Positions 1-8,678 of a stretch of 64,000 nucleotides of DNA are shown one piece after another. The DNA lies in assembly GCA_963701715.1 (NCBI GenBank), contig CAVPAX010000005.1, positions 323,993-387,992 on the forward strand. The letters are read 5' to 3'. Position 1 is the first letter of the stretch; every line of letters begins with the position of its first letter. The notes beneath the pieces were generated by a model. It did not search any database. It had not been told where the DNA came from and saw nothing but the letters and a program-made list of their open reading frames with translations. The translations under genes were made by a program, and so were the position numbers. The stretch is from Methylotenera_A sp963701715. Its GTDB lineage: Bacteria > Pseudomonadota > Gammaproteobacteria > Burkholderiales > Methylophilaceae.

Positions 1-1
1 G

Positions 2-364
2 CCAGCAGTGAAGAAGGACGTGGCTTCTGTGACAAGTGACGACATGATTTTTGATATTGGCGCGAAATCTGCTAGTCAATTGGTAGAGATTATTAATAAT
101 GCAGGCACAGTGGTTTGGAATGGGCCTGTAGGCGTGTTCGAATTTGACCAATTTGGTGAAGGCACTAAAACGATTGCCAATGCAATTGCACAAACAAAGG
201 CATTTACACTTGCAGGCGGCGGCGACACAATCGCAGCCATCCAGAAATATGGCATTTACGATAAGGTGAGCTATATTTCAACAGCAGGCGGTGCATTTTT
301 GGAGTTTTTGGAAGGCAAGGTTTTGCCAGCAGTAGAAATATTGGAGCAACGTGCTAACAGTTAG
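2..364 (+). CDS. pgk: Phosphoglycerate kinase, C-terminal part (5' end outside window)
   Basis: This is the C-terminal ~120 residues of phosphoglycerate kinase, which makes ATP and 3-phosphoglycerate from 1,3-bisphosphoglycerate in lower glycolysis. The frame is open to the left edge, so the true start lies upstream; the GTG at position 8 is internal. Visible family marks are WNGPVGVFE, the nucleotide-binding GGGDTIAA loop, and the STAGGAFLEFLEG segment near the end. A strong hairpin terminator follows the stop. Pyruvate kinase comes next on the same strand, so this is a lower-glycolysis locus, as in other betaproteobacterial methylotrophs. Confidence 0.95.
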   Translation, partial: PAVKKDVASVTSDDMIFDIGAKSASQLVEIINNAGTVVWNGPVGVFEFDQFGEGTKTIANAIAQTKAFTLAGGGDTIAAIQKYGIYDKVSYISTAGGAFLEFLEGKVLPAVEILEQRANS

Positions 365-389
365 CCCCTGAAGTGAAGAAAAATGAGAG

Positions 390-416
390 TAGGGGCTGTC
401 GCCCCTATTTTTATTT
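390..416 (+). terminator. Rho-independent terminator after pgk
   Basis: A perfect hairpin (TAGGGGC, loop TGTC, GCCCCTA) is followed by TTTTTATTT. It lies 25 bases after the pgk stop and ends about 30 bases before the pyk start, so pyk probably has its own transcription start or depends on read-through. Confidence 0.85.
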
Positions 417-444
417 CAATATTTAGAAAATTATAGGTAAAAGA

Positions 445-1872
445 TTGATATTACGAAAAACAAAAATAGTTGCAACACTAGGCCCAGCCTCTAGTAGTGA
501 GGAGATGATTGCGCGCTTGATTATGGCGGGAGTGAATGTTGTGCGTTTAAATTTTTCGCATGGGACATCGGAGGATCATGTTAAGCGCGCGGAAATTGTG
601 CGGCAGATCGCTGCAAAACTGAACCGTCCTATAGGCGTTTTATGTGACTTGCAAGGTCCAAAAATTCGAATTGGTAAATTTGAGTTGGGTAAAATCACCC
701 TCAAAATGGGCGATTTATTTGTGCTGGACGCAGATTGCGAACTAGGCGACCAATTTAAGGTTGGTCTGGATTATAAGAGTCTGCCTCAGGAGGTCAGCGT
801 TGGAAACGTGCTGCTACTGGATGATGGCCGTATCACTATGTCAGTAGATCGAATCAAAGGCAACCAGATACACTGTGTTGTACTTACTGGCGGTGTTTTA
901 TCAAACAACAAGGGTATTAATTTACAGGGTGGCGGCTTGGCCGCAGATGCGCTGACTAAAAAGGATCGCGCAGATATTAAAACGGCAGTTGCCCTTGAAG
1001 CGGACTATGTCGCGATTTCTTTCCCTAAGTCAGCATTGGATGTCGAACTGGCTCGCACTTTAGTTAAAAAGGCAGGAGGGACTGCAAGCATTATTGCCAA
1101 AATTGAACGAGCGGAGGCGATTGATGATTTAGAAGCGATTATTGAAGCTTCAGATGCCATTATGGTGGCGCGTGGTGATTTAGGCGTTGAAGTTGGCGAT
1201 GCTGCTGTGCCCGGCTTGCAAAAGCGCATGATACGCATGGCACGGGCGCAAAACAAGTTGGTCATTACTGCCACGCAAATGATGGAATCGATGATCAGTA
1301 GTCCTATTCCGACACGTGCGGAAGTTTCGGATGTGGCTAACGCCGTGCTTGATGGAACCGATGCGGTGATGTTATCCGCAGAAACGGCGAGTGGGCAGTA
1401 TCCGTTAGAGACCGTACAAGCAGTACATCGTGTGTGTGTAGAGGCGGAAAAGGAGTATGAGAGCTCGCATCATATAGAACGGCGTACACACCATTTAAAA
1501 CAGACAGATGAAGCTATCGCAGCAGCGGCAATTTATACTGCACAGCACTTAAAAATTAAGGCAATTGCAGCATTAACCCAATCCGGAAATGCCGCACAAT
1601 GGTTATCCCGTGCAGATACCGAAGTACCTATTTATGCATTATCGCCTGAAAAGATAGCGCGCAGAAAATTGACGCTGCATCGAGGAGTTTACCCATACCC
1701 AATCCAACAGGAAAATAAAAATCGGGATGAAATTTTGCAAGAAATGGAACAGGTATTATTGCAGCAGAAAGTTGTAGAATTAAACGACTTGGTAATTCTG
1801 ACATTCGGTGAGCCTATCGGTAGTCCTGGCGGGACCAATACCCTTAAGATTATTAGGATTGGTAATCATTAA
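445..1872 (+). CDS. pyk: Pyruvate kinase
   Basis: Pyruvate kinase, 475 residues, the usual length for the bacterial enzyme. It converts phosphoenolpyruvate and ADP to pyruvate and ATP. The protein opens with the family's TKIVATLGPAS segment. It has the substrate and metal site IAKIERAEA, then MVARGDLGVEV near residue 240, and the TATQMMESM segment; the allosteric C-domain follows. The start is TTG at 445, because no ATG lies near the conserved N-terminus; AGGT lies a few bases upstream. It follows pgk behind a terminator and precedes purC. Confidence 0.95.
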   Translation: MILRKTKIVATLGPASSSEEMIARLIMAGVNVVRLNFSHGTSEDHVKRAEIVRQIAAKLNRPIGVLCDLQGPKIRIGKFELGKITLKMGDLFVLDADCELGDQFKVGLDYKSLPQEVSVGNVLLLDDGRITMSVDRIKGNQIHCVVLTGGVLSNNKGINLQGGGLAADALTKKDRADIKTAVALEADYVAISFPKSALDVELARTLVKKAGGTASIIAKIERAEAIDDLEAIIEASDAIMVARGDLGVEVGDAAVPGLQKRMIRMARAQNKLVITATQMMESMISSPIPTRAEVSDVANAVLDGTDAVMLSAETASGQYPLETVQAVHRVCVEAEKEYESSHHIERRTHHLKQTDEAIAAAAIYTAQHLKIKAIAALTQSGNAAQWLSRADTEVPIYALSPEKIARRKLTLHRGVYPYPIQQENKNRDEILQEMEQVLLQQKVVELNDLVILTFGEPIGSPGGTNTLKIIRIGNH

Positions 1873-1895
1873 CTGAACGAAAAATGTAATAGAAA

Positions 1896-1925
1896 TTAGC
1901 ATGAAGCCCATGCTCAACTTATAAT
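1896..1925 (+). promoter_or_regulatory. Candidate promoter of purC
   Basis: TTAGCA (1896-1901) and a perfect TATAAT (1920-1925) are separated by 18 bases, 33 bases upstream of the purC start. A 6-bp inverted repeat (AGCATG / CATGCT, 1899-1915) overlaps the spacer. Function is inferred from the hexamers only. Confidence 0.45.
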
Positions 1926-1957
1926 ATCTCGTTAATTTACTACGATAAAGCAATTTC

Positions 1958-2857
1958 ATGAATACACCTTTGCTAGAAACAACTATCAAAAGCCTAAAGC
2001 GCATTCATCAGGGTAAGGTACGTGATATTTATGATATCGATGAAAACACCATGCTGCTGGTGAGTACCGACAGACTCTCCGCATTTGATGTGATCTTGCC
2101 CACAGGCATTGCCAATAAAGGCGCGATGCTTACCCAAATGGCCAACTTCTGGTTTGAAAAGCTCAAGCATGTTGTTCCTAATCATTTGACGGGCATCAAC
2201 CCGGACTCGGTAGTAAGTGATGCAGCAGAGAAAGCGCAGCTTGGTCATCGTGCTGTGGTGGTTAAAAAACTAAAACCTTTGCCTATTGAGGCGATTGTCC
2301 GTGGTTATTTGGTAGGTAGTGGATGGAAAGAATACAAATCTAAAGGAACAGTGTGTGGCATTGCCTTGCCAGCTGGTTTGCAGGAAGCTTCAAAACTGCC
2401 GCAGCCTATATTTACCCCGTCCAGCAAGGCTGCAGTGGGTGAGCATGATGAAAATATTAGCTTGCAGCAATGCGCTGGTTTGATTGGCAAAGACATGGCT
2501 GAGAAAGTAGCAAAAGTAGCTATACAGCTGTATACCGAAGCTGCCGAATATGCACTTACAAAGGGAATTATCATTGCAGATACTAAATTCGAATTTGGCT
2601 TAGATAGCAATGGGGTGTTACATGTAATGGACGAGGTGCTTACGCCTGATTCTTCTCGTTTTTGGCCGCTTGAAAGTTACACGGTAGGCAGCAATCCGCC
2701 TAGTTATGATAAGCAATATGTGCGTGATTGGCTGGAGTCTGTTGGATGGAATAAAACACCCCCTGCTCCAGCTTTGCCTGATGATGTTGCAAAACGCACT
2801 TCAGAAAAGTACATGGAAGCTTTTGAAAAATTGACTGGGAAACATTTACAAACTTGA
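1958..2857 (+). CDS. purC: Phosphoribosylaminoimidazole-succinocarboxamide synthase
   Basis: SAICAR synthetase, which joins aspartate to CAIR using ATP in purine synthesis. At 299 residues it is the longer PurC type. Motifs seen are QGKVRDIYDID at the N-terminal nucleotide loop, VSTDRLSAFDV, PLPIEAIVRGYLVGSGWKEY, and DTKFEFG followed by DEVLTPDSSRFWP near the C-terminus. The start is ATG 1958. The downstream DUF1232 gene overlaps its stop by four bases, so the two are probably translated together. The other pur genes here, purE-purK, lie far away near 59.3 kb. Confidence 0.97.
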   Translation: MNTPLLETTIKSLKRIHQGKVRDIYDIDENTMLLVSTDRLSAFDVILPTGIANKGAMLTQMANFWFEKLKHVVPNHLTGINPDSVVSDAAEKAQLGHRAVVVKKLKPLPIEAIVRGYLVGSGWKEYKSKGTVCGIALPAGLQEASKLPQPIFTPSSKAAVGEHDENISLQQCAGLIGKDMAEKVAKVAIQLYTEAAEYALTKGIIIADTKFEFGLDSNGVLHVMDEVLTPDSSRFWPLESYTVGSNPPSYDKQYVRDWLESVGWNKTPPAPALPDDVAKRTSEKYMEAFEKLTGKHLQT

Positions 2858-3135
2858 TAAACGTGGGAGAAAAACTTAAAGAAATTGCGGCAAAACTTAA
2901 AACAGAGTTTGATTTTTATAGACGCCTGCAAAAACATCCACGAACGCCCGTTCTCGCAAAAATGTCGCTATGGCTGGCTGTCAGTTACTTGCTAATGCCA
3001 TTTGATTTAATCCCTGATTTTTTACCAGTCATTGGCCAGCTGGATGATGTTGTTGTTATTCCAATATTGATTTATTTTGCCTTGAAATTAACACCACCGG
3101 ATGTTATTGCTGAATGCAAAGGTAACGTCGCATGA
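2854..3135 (+). CDS. DUF1232 (YkvA-like) small membrane protein
   Basis: A 93-residue protein of the DUF1232/YkvA family, whose role is unknown. The middle carries the family's core: a hydrophobic stretch, then MPFDLIPDFLPVIGQLDDV and a second hydrophobic stretch, suggesting a membrane hairpin. The start is uncertain: TTG at 2854 overlaps the purC stop, while GTG at 2863 is the next choice. The end overlaps the DedA-family gene by four bases (ATGA), so purC, this gene and the DedA gene look like one operon. Confidence 0.75.
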   Translation: MINVGEKLKEIAAKLKTEFDFYRRLQKHPRTPVLAKMSLWLAVSYLLMPFDLIPDFLPVIGQLDDVVVIPILIYFALKLTPPDVIAECKGNVA

Positions 3136-3761
3136 TGGAAGTTTGGCAAATGATTCTTAGTTTCGACATGCATCTGCCGCAGCTCGTTGCCATGCACGCC
3201 AACATTGTTTATCTTATATTATTTTGCATAGTGTTTTTGCAAATAGGCGTCTTACCCTTCTTTTTCTTGCCAAGTAATCCTTTTTTGTTCGTATGTGGTG
3301 CAGTTTGGGCTGTATCGCAACTTAGCATTTTATTGCTATTGGCAGTGTTGATTTTGGCGGCCATTTTCGGGAGTCTGTCGGGCTATTGGCTTGGTAAAAG
3401 GGTTGGCCAGGCTTTTTTCGTGGATTATCTTAAATGGCCGAATCAAGCGGCACTCGATAAAACGCGCGTTTTTTACGATAAGCATGGTGAAAAAGGCCTT
3501 TTAGGTTCATTGTTTTTACCTGTCATTCGAACACTTGCGCCATTTCTTGCGGGTGTTACCCATATGCAGTTTGTTAAATTCATGCGATCTGTTTCAATAG
3601 GGGCGGTAGTCTGGGTGCTAGTTTGTGTCTTGACAGGCTATTTTTTCGGCAATATTCCGATTGTTCAGAAACATCTTGGAACGCTAGCTTTACTTGGGCT
3701 AGCAATCGTCATGGCCGTATATCTTGCCAATAGAGGCTGGAATCGCCTGAATAAGTGCTAA
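3132..3761 (+). CDS. DedA-family (SNARE-associated/VTT) membrane protein
   Basis: A 209-residue integral membrane protein of the DedA/VTT family, some members of which flip undecaprenyl phosphate or phosphatidylethanolamine. It has about five hydrophobic segments, the LPSNPFLFVCGA segment near residue 47, the GYWLGKRVGQ glycine-rich loop, and a central FLPVIRTLAPFLAGVTHM motif that contains the conserved arginine. It overlaps the upstream DUF1232 gene by ATGA. Substrate cannot be told from sequence. Confidence 0.88.
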   Translation: MMEVWQMILSFDMHLPQLVAMHANIVYLILFCIVFLQIGVLPFFFLPSNPFLFVCGAVWAVSQLSILLLLAVLILAAIFGSLSGYWLGKRVGQAFFVDYLKWPNQAALDKTRVFYDKHGEKGLLGSLFLPVIRTLAPFLAGVTHMQFVKFMRSVSIGAVVWVLVCVLTGYFFGNIPIVQKHLGTLALLGLAIVMAVYLANRGWNRLNKC

Positions 3762-3851
3762 ACGTGGAATTCAATTTTGGATTCATGCAATAAAGTAGAA
3801 ACATTTTTCACTTATAATACGAATTATTCTAATCAATAGGCTTTTTTCAAT

Positions 3852-4400
3852 ATGTCTTTAAACCAAGTGCCATCAGGCAAAAACCTCCCACATGATTTTA
3901 ATGTGATTATCGAGATCCCGATGCAGGGCGATCCAGTTAAATATGAAGTAGACAAAGAAAGTGGTGCGATTTTTGTTGATCGCTTTATGGGCACTTCTAT
4001 GCAATATCCGTGTAATTATGGTTATATCCCTCATACACTAGCGGATGATGGAGACCCGGTGGATGTGCTGGTGATTACACCTGTGCCTTTGCTGCCAGGT
4101 GTTGTTGTGCGCTGCCGTGCACTAGGCATGTTGCAAATGACCGATGAAGCGGGCGGCGATGCTAAGTTACTAGCGGTGCCTGTTGAAAAGGTGTGCGGTT
4201 TATATGCCTATCAAAAAACCTATCAAGATGTATCGCCTTGGCGTTTGGAGATGATTGCCCACTTTTTTGAGCACTATAAGGACTTGGACAAAGGAAAATG
4301 GGTGAAAATCGAAGGCTGGGTGGGCATCGAGGATGCACATAAAGAAATCATGGATGGCGTGAAGCGTTATAACTCAGCAGAAGTGAAGCCAGCGTTTTAG
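3852..4400 (+). CDS. ppa: Inorganic pyrophosphatase (family I)
   Basis: Soluble family I pyrophosphatase, 182 residues, which hydrolyses PPi in the cytoplasm and pulls biosynthetic reactions forward. The signature DDGDPVDVLV near residue 66 holds the metal-binding aspartates, and the active-site tyrosines lie in the NYGYIPH segment just before it. A TATAAT hexamer at 3813-3818 lies 33 bases upstream without a good -35 match. A perfect terminator follows. A membrane proton-pumping pyrophosphatase (hppA) is encoded 2.3 kb downstream, so the cell has two ways to use PPi. Confidence 0.97.
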   Translation: MSLNQVPSGKNLPHDFNVIIEIPMQGDPVKYEVDKESGAIFVDRFMGTSMQYPCNYGYIPHTLADDGDPVDVLVITPVPLLPGVVVRCRALGMLQMTDEAGGDAKLLAVPVEKVCGLYAYQKTYQDVSPWRLEMIAHFFEHYKDLDKGKWVKIEGWVGIEDAHKEIMDGVKRYNSAEVKPAF

Positions 4401-4415
4401 GATTTGTTCTCAATA

Positions 4416-4444
4416 AAAAGGCGCAATTTTTTGTGCCTTTTTTA
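4416..4444. terminator. Bidirectional terminator between ppa and the VIT gene
   Basis: A 10-bp stem (AAAGGCGCAA / TTGTGCCTTT, one G-T pair) is flanked by an A run on the left and a T run on the right, between convergent genes, so it can serve both strands. Confidence 0.8.
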
Positions 4445-4453
4445 ACATTCAAA

Positions 4454-5146
4454 TTAGGCGGCGACAACCCCAAATAGGCTGCCAACGCCAGCAGTGGCAG
4501 CCATTGCAAGCGCTCCCCAAAAGGCCACGCGTACCGCACCCTTCCACAGATTTGCCCCGCCTACTTTTCCCGCTAACCCACCCAAAATAGCTAAAAATGC
4601 CAAAGAGGTTGCTGCAATATAGAGGATAATACTTTCCCTAGGGACTACAAAAGCTACCAACAAAGGTAAGGCTGCGCCGACTGCAAATGTACTCGCTGAT
4701 GCGAACGCAGCTTGCACAGGCCGTGCATTAATGATTTCGGTGATACCTAGTTCATCACGTGCATGTGCGCCAAGGGCGTCGTGCGCCGTAAATTGTACAG
4801 CAACTTGATGTGCTAATTCTGGCGTTAATCCGCGTGCAGTATAAATCCCCGTAAGTTCTTTAAGCTCGTTATCCTGATCTGTTTCAAGTTCCAAACGTTC
4901 ACGTGCTAAATCAGCTGATTCGGTATCAGATTGTGAACTGACAGAAACATATTCGCCTGCTGCCATTGACATCGCACCAGCAACGAGGCCTGCCACACCT
5001 GTGAGCATAATCACGTCAATCGAGGCATGTGCTGAAGCCACGCCAATAACCAGGCTGGCGGTAGATACAATACCATCATTTGCTCCGAGCACGGCTGCAC
5101 GTAACCAGCCTATGTGATGCGAGCGATGAAATTCAAAATGTCTCAT
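4454..5146 (-). CDS. VIT1/CCC1-family metal transporter
   Basis: A 230-residue membrane protein of the VIT1/CCC1 (DUF125, nodulin-21-like) family, whose studied members export or store Fe2+ or Mn2+. The N-terminus has the family's HHIGWLRAAVLGANDGIVST opening, followed by GAMSMAAGEYVSVSSQSD at the end of the second membrane segment. An acidic, Glu-rich cytoplasmic stretch follows (residues ~77-110) that can bind metal. Three more membrane segments end the protein. It converges on ppa and shares its terminator. The metal is not determinable. Confidence 0.88.
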   Translation of the reverse strand: MRHFEFHRSHHIGWLRAAVLGANDGIVSTASLVIGVASAHASIDVIMLTGVAGLVAGAMSMAAGEYVSVSSQSDTESADLARERLELETDQDNELKELTGIYTARGLTPELAHQVAVQFTAHDALGAHARDELGITEIINARPVQAAFASASTFAVGAALPLLVAFVVPRESIILYIAATSLAFLAILGGLAGKVGGANLWKGAVRVAFWGALAMAATAGVGSLFGVVAA

Positions 5147-5223
5147 AATTAATGTCCAGGGTAATACGCCCAGCTATGCTAGGCGTGAAATCAATGATGT
5201 CGATTATATTAACCGACAGACCA

Positions 5224-5913
5224 TCAAAATGAATCTTTTGGAATTTCTTTCTTGCCCGTTACCATGGCTTTGATGAGTTTTTCTTTGTCGATATAGCTTG
5301 AAAGTATTACACCGCCTATGTGCAGCGCTACCAAAAGCAAAGTAAAGTTAGCGAAGAACTCATGCAATTCCTCCCAAAAGTCCTCCCCCTTTTTGTTTAC
5401 CGTAGAACTATCTTGCTCATTTTTATTTTCATTCTCGTTAGCATCTTCATCCGCATACGCTGTTGAAACGATGGATATTGTAGGAGTAGATTTATCGCTA
5501 TTGGCTATAATGCCAGCCAATGGCCCTGAATTTTCTTCCACTGCATACAATGCAAGTCCTGTATAGACTGTGACGGTGAGGCTTAATAATAGTGCAATTA
5601 CCATTGCACCACCGGCAGGATTATGACCCACATAATGCTGTGGTTTGCGGTTGATCAGCCCTTTTAAATAAGCAAATATTGATGATGGCGAATAAACAAA
5701 ATCGCTGAACCTGGCATGTTTGCTGCCGACAAATCCCCAGACAATTCTAAACAAAACGACAGCACCTACGATATAACCTGCCCATACGTGTTGTGTCATA
5801 AAATCATCTTCAGTGAAATATGCTGTAAAAAATGCGATGACCAATGTCCAATGTCCGATGCGAACCAGCGGATCCCATACATTCACTATTTTTGTTGAAG
5901 TGTTCATGTTCAT
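5224..5913 (-). CDS. Cytochrome b561-family membrane protein
   Basis: A di-haem cytochrome b of the prokaryotic b561/Ni,Fe-hydrogenase b-subunit type, 229 residues. It has four membrane segments and candidate haem histidines in VRIGHWTL, MTQHVWAGY and LHIGGVI. I place the start at ATG 5913 rather than TTG-like codons upstream because AAGGAAAT lies just before it; the protein then begins MNMNTS. Between the third and fourth segments is a long acidic, Asn/Glu-rich loop of about 35 residues (DEDANENENKNEQ), which is unusual. It is divergent from the LuxR-type regulator gene, with a palindrome between them. Confidence 0.85.
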   Translation of the reverse strand: MNMNTSTKIVNVWDPLVRIGHWTLVIAFFTAYFTEDDFMTQHVWAGYIVGAVVLFRIVWGFVGSKHARFSDFVYSPSSIFAYLKGLINRKPQHYVGHNPAGGAMVIALLLSLTVTVYTGLALYAVEENSGPLAGIIANSDKSTPTISIVSTAYADEDANENENKNEQDSSTVNKKGEDFWEELHEFFANFTLLLVALHIGGVILSSYIDKEKLIKAMVTGKKEIPKDSF

Positions 5914-6013
5914 TTTTATTTCCTTTCTTATATGTTGCGATAAAATCATTCTAAGTGATTACAAGCCAGAGTGAATTGGTGTGTATCATCTGCTTAGTTT
6001 AATAATGTGGCAA

Positions 6014-6029
6014 TGCGTCATTTGACGCA
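6014..6029. promoter_or_regulatory. Palindromic operator candidate
   Basis: A perfect inverted repeat TGCGTCA-TT-TGACGCA lies in the divergent space between the cytochrome b561 gene and the HTH regulator gene, 31 bases before the latter. Its place suggests an operator for one or both genes; binding by the neighbouring regulator is a guess. Confidence 0.45.
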
Positions 6030-6060
6030 GTTGTAGTAAATAAGATGGAGTGGTACGGGT

Positions 6061-6594
6061 ATGTTGGATGACTTAATTTTGAATAGTAAATGGCTTAGCA
6101 AAATAGCAATTGGCCTTTGTAGCCTTATTGTCATTTTAATTACACTCGATTTGGTCACGGACTATTCTGATGGTATTGAGCTTGGTCATCTCCTCACAGA
6201 GTTGCTGGTGTTAATGGTTGCTTTTTTGGGTATTGGTTTTTTTGGCTACTGGTTCTATAGGGCAACACAATCCTCGTTAAAGCAATTAACTGCAGATTTA
6301 AAAAATGCGTATGCACAAGCGCAACTATGGCGCGATGAAAATAAAGAACTTATTGCTGGGCTCGGGTTGCAAATCCAAAAGCAATTTCTACGCTGGGGGC
6401 TTACTCCAGCGGAAGCAGAAGTGGGCTTGTTATTGCTTAAAGGGTTTAGCCACCAAGAGATTGCTAATATTCGTAACGCGAGCGAGCGCACGGTGCGCGA
6501 ACAAGCAAGAGCGGTATATCGAAAATCAAATATTTCTGGGCGTTCTGCTTTATCGGCATTTTTTCTAGAAGATTTGTTATTACCTAACATTTAG
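6061..6594 (+). CDS. Membrane-anchored LuxR-type HTH regulator
   Basis: A 177-residue protein with two N-terminal membrane segments (residues ~13-33 and ~43-67), a short helical linker, and a C-terminal LuxR/GerE-type helix-turn-helix at residues ~115-170. The HTH has LTPAEAEVGLLLLKGFSHQEIA, broken after LTPAEAEV by a leucine-rich helix, then the recognition helix around ASERTVREQARAVYRK. GGAG precedes the start. There is no receiver or ligand domain, so sensing would have to occur in the membrane part. It is divergent from cytochrome b561, which may be its target. I do not recognise a named family member. Confidence 0.75.
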   Translation: MLDDLILNSKWLSKIAIGLCSLIVILITLDLVTDYSDGIELGHLLTELLVLMVAFLGIGFFGYWFYRATQSSLKQLTADLKNAYAQAQLWRDENKELIAGLGLQIQKQFLRWGLTPAEAEVGLLLLKGFSHQEIANIRNASERTVREQARAVYRKSNISGRSALSAFFLEDLLLPNI

Positions 6595-6608
6595 TTTTTT
6601 GAAAGCAA

Positions 6609-6640
6609 TAAAAAAGGCGACCTATGTCGCCTTTTTTATT
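6609..6640. terminator. Bidirectional terminator between the HTH gene and hppA
   Basis: A long perfect stem (AAAAAAGGCGAC / GTCGCCTTTTTT, loop CTAT) has A and T tracts on both sides and lies between convergent genes. Confidence 0.9.
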
Positions 6641-6656
6641 GGTGCTATAACTAAAA

Positions 6657-8678
6657 TTACATATGTAACAATGGCACAATCAATAGCGCCACAATGTTGA
6701 TAATTTTAATCAATGGGTTCACTGCTGGGCCAGCCGTATCTTTGTATGGATCGCCAACTGTGTCGCCGGTCACGGCCGCTTTATGCGCATCTGAGCCTTT
6801 GCCGCCATGGTTGCCGTCTTCGATGTATTTCTTGGCGTTATCCCATGCACCACCGCCTGTACACATGGATATTGCCACGAATAGGCCCGTTACAATCGTA
6901 CCCATCAACAAACCGCCAAGAGCTACTGGGCCCAATAGTAAACCGACAGCGATTGGCACAGCAACAGGAAGTAGTGATGGAACCATCATTTCTTTAATTG
7001 CTGCAGTCGTCAGCATATCCACTGCTTTGCCATATTCTGGTTTGGCAGTGCCTTCCATAATGCCCTTGATATCGCGGAACTGGCGGCGTACTTCTTCAAC
7101 CACGCTACCTGCTGCACGACCTACCGCTTCCATTGCCATAGCGGCAAATAGGAACGGGATTAAGCCACCGATGAATAGACCAATAATTACCATTGGGTCG
7201 CTTAGGTCGAATTTAACATCAATCCCTGCACCTTGTAGTTTGTGCGTGTAATCGGCAAACAACACTAATGCTGCCAATCCTGCAGAGCCAATGGCGTAGC
7301 CCTTTGTAACGGCTTTAGTGGTGTTGCCCACTGCATCCAGCGGGTCGGTTACATCACGTACGCTACTTGGTAATTCCGCCATTTCAGCGATACCGCCAGC
7401 GTTGTCAGTAATCGGGCCGTATGCATCAAGCGCAACCACAATGCCTGCCATGCTTAACATGGAAGTCGCTGCGATGGCGATGCCGTATAAACCTCCTAAG
7501 TGGAAGGCTGCCCAAATAGCCAAACAGACTGAAAGCACAGGCCAGGCAGTGGATTTCATGGAAATGCCGATACCTGCGATGATGTTGGTTGCATGGCCGG
7601 TAGTGGAAGCTTGTGCCACATGACGTACAGGTGCGTAATCAGTCCCCGTGTAGTACTCGGTAATCCAGACCAAAGCTGCCGTCAAGATTAAACCAATCGC
7701 ACAGGTACCGAATAAGGCGTTTGCACTTACTTCCCCCAGTCCCTGTGGGAACAGATATTGAGTGACGAAATAGAAAGCGATGAGTGACAACACGCCCGCC
7801 ACTGCCAAACCTTTGTATAGCGCCGGCATTACGTTTTTCATGCCGGGTGAGGCTTTGACAAAGAAGCAGCCGATGATAGAGGCCACGATGGAAACCGCAC
7901 CAAGCAACAGTGGATAGACCACTGCATTCGGGCCGCCTTCTGCTACCATTAAGCCGCCCAATACCATGGTGGCGATGAGCGTCACTGCGTAAGTTTCAAA
8001 CAAGTCAGCTGCCATACCCGCGCAATCGCCTACGTTGTCGCCCACATTATCTGCAATCACGGCTGGGTTGCGTGGGTCATCTTCAGGAATACCTGCTTCG
8101 ACTTTACCTACCAAGTCAGCTCCTACGTCTGCGCCTTTGGTGAAAATACCGCCGCCTAAACGTGCAAAAATGGAAATTAGGGATGAGCCAAAAGCTAAAC
8201 CAATAAGCGGATCCAGGTTATTATTCGCTTCAGCGCCCAGGAACCAGTAAAAACCGGCCACGCCGAGTAGACCTAAGCCGACCACCAGCATACCGGTAAT
8301 TGCGCCGCCTTTAAATGCAACATCAAGCGCAGGGCCAATGCCATTAGTCGCAGCCTGTGCCGTACGCACGTTAGCTTTAACAGACACATTCATGCCAATA
8401 AAGCCGCATGCGCCAGAAAGCACCGCGCCAACCACAAAGCCAATCGCAGTGGTTGTGCCTAAAAATACGGCAATTAAAATAGCTAATACCACGCCGACAA
8501 TGGCGATAGTCTTATATTGTCGCGCTAAATATGCGGCTGCGCCTTGTTGAATTGCCCCAGCAATTTCTTGCATCCGCGCGTTGCCGGCTGGTAAGTTGGT
8601 AATCCATTTGCTCATTACTACGCCATACAGCACTGCTAATACTGCGGCAGCTATGGCGATCATTAGTGCGACTGACAT
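6657..8678 (-). CDS. hppA: Membrane-bound proton-pumping pyrophosphatase (K+-independent type)
   Basis: H+-translocating pyrophosphatase, 673 residues with about 16 membrane segments. It couples PPi hydrolysis to proton export. The substrate site DVGADLVGKVE lies near residue 184 and is followed by the acidic DNVGDNVGDCAGMAADLFE segment. In GNTTKAVTKG near residue 450 there is a lysine where K+-dependent enzymes have alanine; from published family work this marks the K+-independent class. The gene stands alone and converges on the HTH regulator gene. With soluble Ppa nearby, PPi could be either burnt or used to conserve energy. Confidence 0.96.
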   Translation of the reverse strand: MSVALMIAIAAAVLAVLYGVVMSKWITNLPAGNARMQEIAGAIQQGAAAYLARQYKTIAIVGVVLAILIAVFLGTTTAIGFVVGAVLSGACGFIGMNVSVKANVRTAQAATNGIGPALDVAFKGGAITGMLVVGLGLLGVAGFYWFLGAEANNNLDPLIGLAFGSSLISIFARLGGGIFTKGADVGADLVGKVEAGIPEDDPRNPAVIADNVGDNVGDCAGMAADLFETYAVTLIATMVLGGLMVAEGGPNAVVYPLLLGAVSIVASIIGCFFVKASPGMKNVMPALYKGLAVAGVLSLIAFYFVTQYLFPQGLGEVSANALFGTCAIGLILTAALVWITEYYTGTDYAPVRHVAQASTTGHATNIIAGIGISMKSTAWPVLSVCLAIWAAFHLGGLYGIAIAATSMLSMAGIVVALDAYGPITDNAGGIAEMAELPSSVRDVTDPLDAVGNTTKAVTKGYAIGSAGLAALVLFADYTHKLQGAGIDVKFDLSDPMVIIGLFIGGLIPFLFAAMAMEAVGRAAGSVVEEVRRQFRDIKGIMEGTAKPEYGKAVDMLTTAAIKEMMVPSLLPVAVPIAVGLLLGPVALGGLLMGTIVTGLFVAISMCTGGGAWDNAKKYIEDGNHGGKGSDAHKAAVTGDTVGDPYKDTAGPAVNPLIKIINIVALLIVPLLHM

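Noticed and set aside
6694..7251. Long plus-strand ORFs opposite hppA
   Set aside because: They are antisense shadows of a strongly biased, complete membrane-pyrophosphatase gene and show no family motif.
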